Source of the DNA: DATKBT01 sp035546295
GTDB lineage: Bacteria > Acidobacteriota > Thermoanaerobaculia > Multivoradales > Multivoraceae
Reading direction: 5' to 3'
Assembly: GCA_035546295.1 (NCBI GenBank)
Contig: DATKBT010000113.1
Location: 1-33,880 of the forward strand
Length of the DNA stretch: 33,880 nt
Part shown: piece after piece, positions 31,706-33,880 of the stretch
Layout of the letters: every line of letters starts with the position of its first letter
How positions within the stretch are numbered: the first letter of the stretch is position 1
The notes under the pieces: model-generated
The model's database searches: none
The model's input: the letters and a program-made list of their open reading frames with translations, nothing else
What the model was told of the DNA's origin: nothing
Position numbers and translations under genes: made by a program

Positions 31706-32053
31706 GAGCAGATTCGACGAGGAGCGCGGAGCTCGAGCAGGGCGCAGCTCTCCCGCGACGAACAGCCGCGTCTTGCTCGGCGGTGCCACCGCGACCTCGG
31801 GCCGCTGAACCCGACGACCGACAGCTCCACGTCCCCTCCCACGGCGATAAGAGGCCGCAGGAAGACCCGCTCCTTCGCCACACGTCGCAAGTCGCGGTAA
31901 CCTAGGCCATCTCTTCCCTTGTGCGCGCGGTCAGCTCGCGCGACCTCTCCAGCGTGGGCCGACCCGTCGACCCCGCGTAACGCCGGCCACACCGCGATCC
32001 CACGGGGCGGCCAGCTCGCGGGAACCGTTCCTCCTGTGTCCCACGCACGGCTC
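31706..32053. other. Intergenic region, no supported gene
   Basis: The reverse strand shows a coding-like run near 31800-31920 (LIAVGGDVELSVVGF) but with frame changes and no start, so I do not call a gene. Possibly further decayed sequence. Confidence 0.35.
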
Positions 32054-32611
32054 GTGAACGATCCCCTTCCCTCCCCGCACGCCTCGCTGCTCGAGGACAC
32101 CACCGCCCGCATCGAAGCCGACGGAGCACTCGACGAGCCGGCACGCGACCTCGTACTCGCCGCGCTCCTCGACGAGCTCGACGCGGTGCTCGGCGGCGCC
32201 GCGCCACCCGCGCGCGAGAGCGAACAGCACGCGACGATCGTCCCTCCCGAGGTGACCCTCGACGCGATCGTCGTGCGCGGCTTCCGCGGCATCGGCGAGC
32301 GCGCGGTGCTGAAGCTGCCGCCCGGCCCCGGCCTCACCCTGGTGTGCGGGCGCAACGGCTCCGGCAAGTCGAGCTTCGCCGAGGCGCTCGAGCTTCTGCT
32401 CACCGGCGACAACCAGCGCTGGAGCTCGCGGCGCAGCAAGATCCTGGCGCGACGGTTGGCGCAACCTCCACGACGGCGACGAGGTGCGGCTCGGGGCGCG
32501 CGTGGTGATCCCGAGAGCGACGTGGACGAGTCTGGGTCCTCGTTCCTGCAGAACCTCCTGTCGACGCTGGCTTCCGGCGCGTCGCCGCCCCGGGTCGAGG
32601 GTACCGAGTGA
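32054..32611 (+). pseudogene. SMC/RecF-like ATPase with internal deletion
   Basis: The N-terminus has a short helical region, then LDAIVVRGFRGIGERAVLKL and the Walker A motif CGRNGSGKSSFAEALELLL with TGDNQRWSSRRSKI, as in RecF/SMC-type (AAA_23) ATPases. Near 32450 the frame changes to GWRNLHDGDEVRLGARVVIP, the next conserved strand block. After about 20 more residues the similarity stops and the original frame ends FLQNLLSTLASGASPPRVEG. The coiled coil, signature and Walker B regions are missing, so the gene looks like joined N- and C-terminal ends after a large deletion. Its stop overlaps the GTG of the next gene, indicating an ancestral operon with the HNH nuclease. The GTG at 32054 is a likely start. 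Confidence 0.7.
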
Positions 32612-33528
32612 AGTCCTACATCGGCATCACCGACGGCGCCTGGTTCGACCTCCTCTCCCACCGCCAGGACCTCGAGGAAGTCAACTTCTGGCAGCCTGGC
32701 GGCAAGCGCCGTTTTCGCGCCCTCTCGCGCGGCGAGCTGTTCCTCTTCAAGCTCCACAGCCCGAACGACTTCATCGTCGGCGGCGGGTTCTTCGGCTACT
32801 CGTCGCTGCTGCCCGCCGCCCTCGCCTGGGAGACCTTCGAAGAGGCCAACGGCGCGCGTTCGTTCCGCGAGATGCTCGCCCGCATCGAGAAGTACCGCCG
32901 GGGCCCCACCGATCCCCACGGCAACGACCCGATCGGCTGCATCCTGCTCCAGCAGCCCTTCTATTTCGAGCGCGACGAGTGGATCCCGGCGCCACCGGAC
33001 TGGCACAAGAACCTCGTTCAGGGTCGCTCCTACGACCTCACCACCGGTGAAGGCGCTCGTCTCTGGGCGCAGGTGTTGGAGCGCCTGTCGCTCCGCACCG
33101 CGGGTCTGTTGGCCGAGGTCCACACCAGTTCCCTTCTCGTCCCCACCGAGATCATGAGGCGGATCGGACAGGGCACCTTCCGAGTCCTGATCACCGACAC
33201 CTACCAGCGCCGCTGCGCGGCCACCGGCGAGAAGGCGCTTCCCGTCCTCGAGGCGTCGCACATCCGCCCCGTCGCCGACGGTGGGCGACACGAGACCGCG
33301 AACGGACTCCTTCTGCGCTCCGACCTCCACCGGCTCTTCGATCGTGGCTACGTCACGGTCGATCCTAAGTACCGGATCCGCGTCAGTCGGCGCCTCAAGG
33401 ACGAGTTCGACAACGGCGAGCCCTACTATCCGCTCGACGGACAGCAGATCTGGCTGCCGCGGGGGCTCGATGCCCGCCCCGCTTCCGAGGCGCTCGAGTA
33501 CCACCGAGACGTGATCTTCCGCGGTTGA
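32608..33528 (+). CDS. HNH endonuclease of the COG3440 type
   Basis: A 306-residue predicted restriction-type endonuclease. The N-terminal ~170 residues (YIGITDGAWFDLL, VNFWQPGGKRRFRALSRGEL, FLFKLHSPNDFIVGGGFFGY) resemble a PUA/EVE-like recognition domain. The C-terminal HNH_2 domain reads CAATGEKALPVLEASHIRPV and ETANGLLLRSDLHRLFDRGY, with His218, Asn232 and His241 as the HNH residues. All are intact. The GTG at 32608 overlaps the stop of the broken ATPase (GTGA), and the next gene starts 49 bases later, so this was or is part of an operon. The recognition target is unknown; a modified base is possible given the N-terminal fold. Confidence 0.88.
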   Translation: MKSYIGITDGAWFDLLSHRQDLEEVNFWQPGGKRRFRALSRGELFLFKLHSPNDFIVGGGFFGYSSLLPAALAWETFEEANGARSFREMLARIEKYRRGPTDPHGNDPIGCILLQQPFYFERDEWIPAPPDWHKNLVQGRSYDLTTGEGARLWAQVLERLSLRTAGLLAEVHTSSLLVPTEIMRRIGQGTFRVLITDTYQRRCAATGEKALPVLEASHIRPVADGGRHETANGLLLRSDLHRLFDRGYVTVDPKYRIRVSRRLKDEFDNGEPYYPLDGQQIWLPRGLDARPASEALEYHRDVIFRG

Positions 33529-33577
33529 ACGCGGACCGACCCACCCACCACCCCACAAGCAATTCGCTCTACGCCCC

Positions 33578-33880
33578 GTGACCGAGTCGCCCACCCTCAC
33601 CACGCTCCTCGAGGTGCTGACCAAGGACCGCCTCGTCGACCTCGGTCGTCGCTTCGAAGTCGCGGTGCGCTCCTCCGACACCAAGGCCGACCAGATCGCG
33701 TCGCTCCAGCGTGCCCCCTCCCTCGGCGTCGCCTCGCTGATCCCGACCCTCGGTCGCGACGAGCTGCGCACCGCCTGCCGCCGACTCGGTCTCCGGGACT
33801 CCGGCCGCTCGCGCGCCGAGCTCGCCAATCGCCTGGTCGCCACCTTCGAGGACGACGTCGCCGAGCCGTTCACCCCCGCG
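33578..33880 (+). CDS. N-terminus of a SAP-like domain protein (partial, runs off window)
   Basis: Only the first 101 residues are present, with an open frame to the edge. It begins with GTG (VTESPTLTTLLEVLTKDRLV) and contains two helix-extended-loop-helix modules; the second, ELRTACRRLGLRDSGRSRAE then LANRL, is a SAP-like DNA-binding motif. The first half (DLGRRFEVAVRSSDTKADQI) has similar spacing. Such N-termini occur in helicases or restriction-related proteins, but the catalytic part lies outside the window. It follows the HNH gene by 49 bases on the same strand. Confidence 0.65.
   Translation, partial: MTESPTLTTLLEVLTKDRLVDLGRRFEVAVRSSDTKADQIASLQRAPSLGVASLIPTLGRDELRTACRRLGLRDSGRSRAELANRLVATFEDDVAEPFTPA

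Noticed and set aside
31800..31930. Coding-like reverse-strand segment (LIAVGGDVELSVVGF)
   Set aside because: No start codon, frame changes on both sides and no recognisable family.

Overview
The window is a 33.9 kb stretch of very GC-rich bacterial DNA with strong G/C preference at third codon positions. Several lipoprotein signals, ergothioneine genes and a FHA-GAF-cyclase point to a free-living bacterium with a complex cell envelope. The mix (TolB/PD40-like remnant, CHRD protein, sortilin-like propeller, many toxin genes) would fit Acidobacteriota or Myxococcota relatives, but no marker gene here settles the phylum.

Left edge (1-2.5 kb): a decayed ParE-like toxin, a 48-base 3' fragment of a tRNA-Thr(CGT) gene that looks like the far end of a tRNA-integrated element lying mostly to the left, a complete VapBC toxin-antitoxin pair with a palindromic operator, a remnant of a COG1373-type ATPase (AAA_14 with DUF4143), a beta-propeller remnant and a secreted CHRD protein.

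Middle (2.9-18 kb): mostly intact housekeeping or envelope genes. They are an LPG-synthase-type membrane protein; an egtD-egtB operon for ergothioneine with an exoD-like membrane gene behind it; an amidase pseudogene; an exported EF-hand protein; an 821-residue Asp-box propeller protein; a PQQ-like propeller lipoprotein; a FHA-GAF-class III nucleotide cyclase; and a 587-residue lipoprotein of unknown family.

Right half (18-33.9 kb): an accessory island of toxin-like and defence-like genes. It carries three Fic proteins (two are close paralogues), two complete COG1373-type ATPases and a remnant of another, an Xre/MbcA-RES toxin-antitoxin operon, an Xre/MbcA-like gene without a toxin, a DUF2283 gene beside a truncated DUF4258-like gene, an internally deleted SMC/RecF-like ATPase, an HNH endonuclease and the start of a SAP-like protein. 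A tyrosinase and its small partner lipoprotein sit inside this island.

Two themes run through the window. First, short tandem repeats are common; those inside genes have units of 15 or 24 bases and lengthen proteins without breaking frame (EgtB, the propeller lipoprotein, Fic-1). Second, three island genes (both COG1373-type ATPases and the Xre antitoxin) have a palindrome lying over the presumed -10 region, start almost at the predicted transcript start and lack a Shine-Dalgarno sequence, which suggests leaderless, self-repressed toxin-antitoxin-like units.
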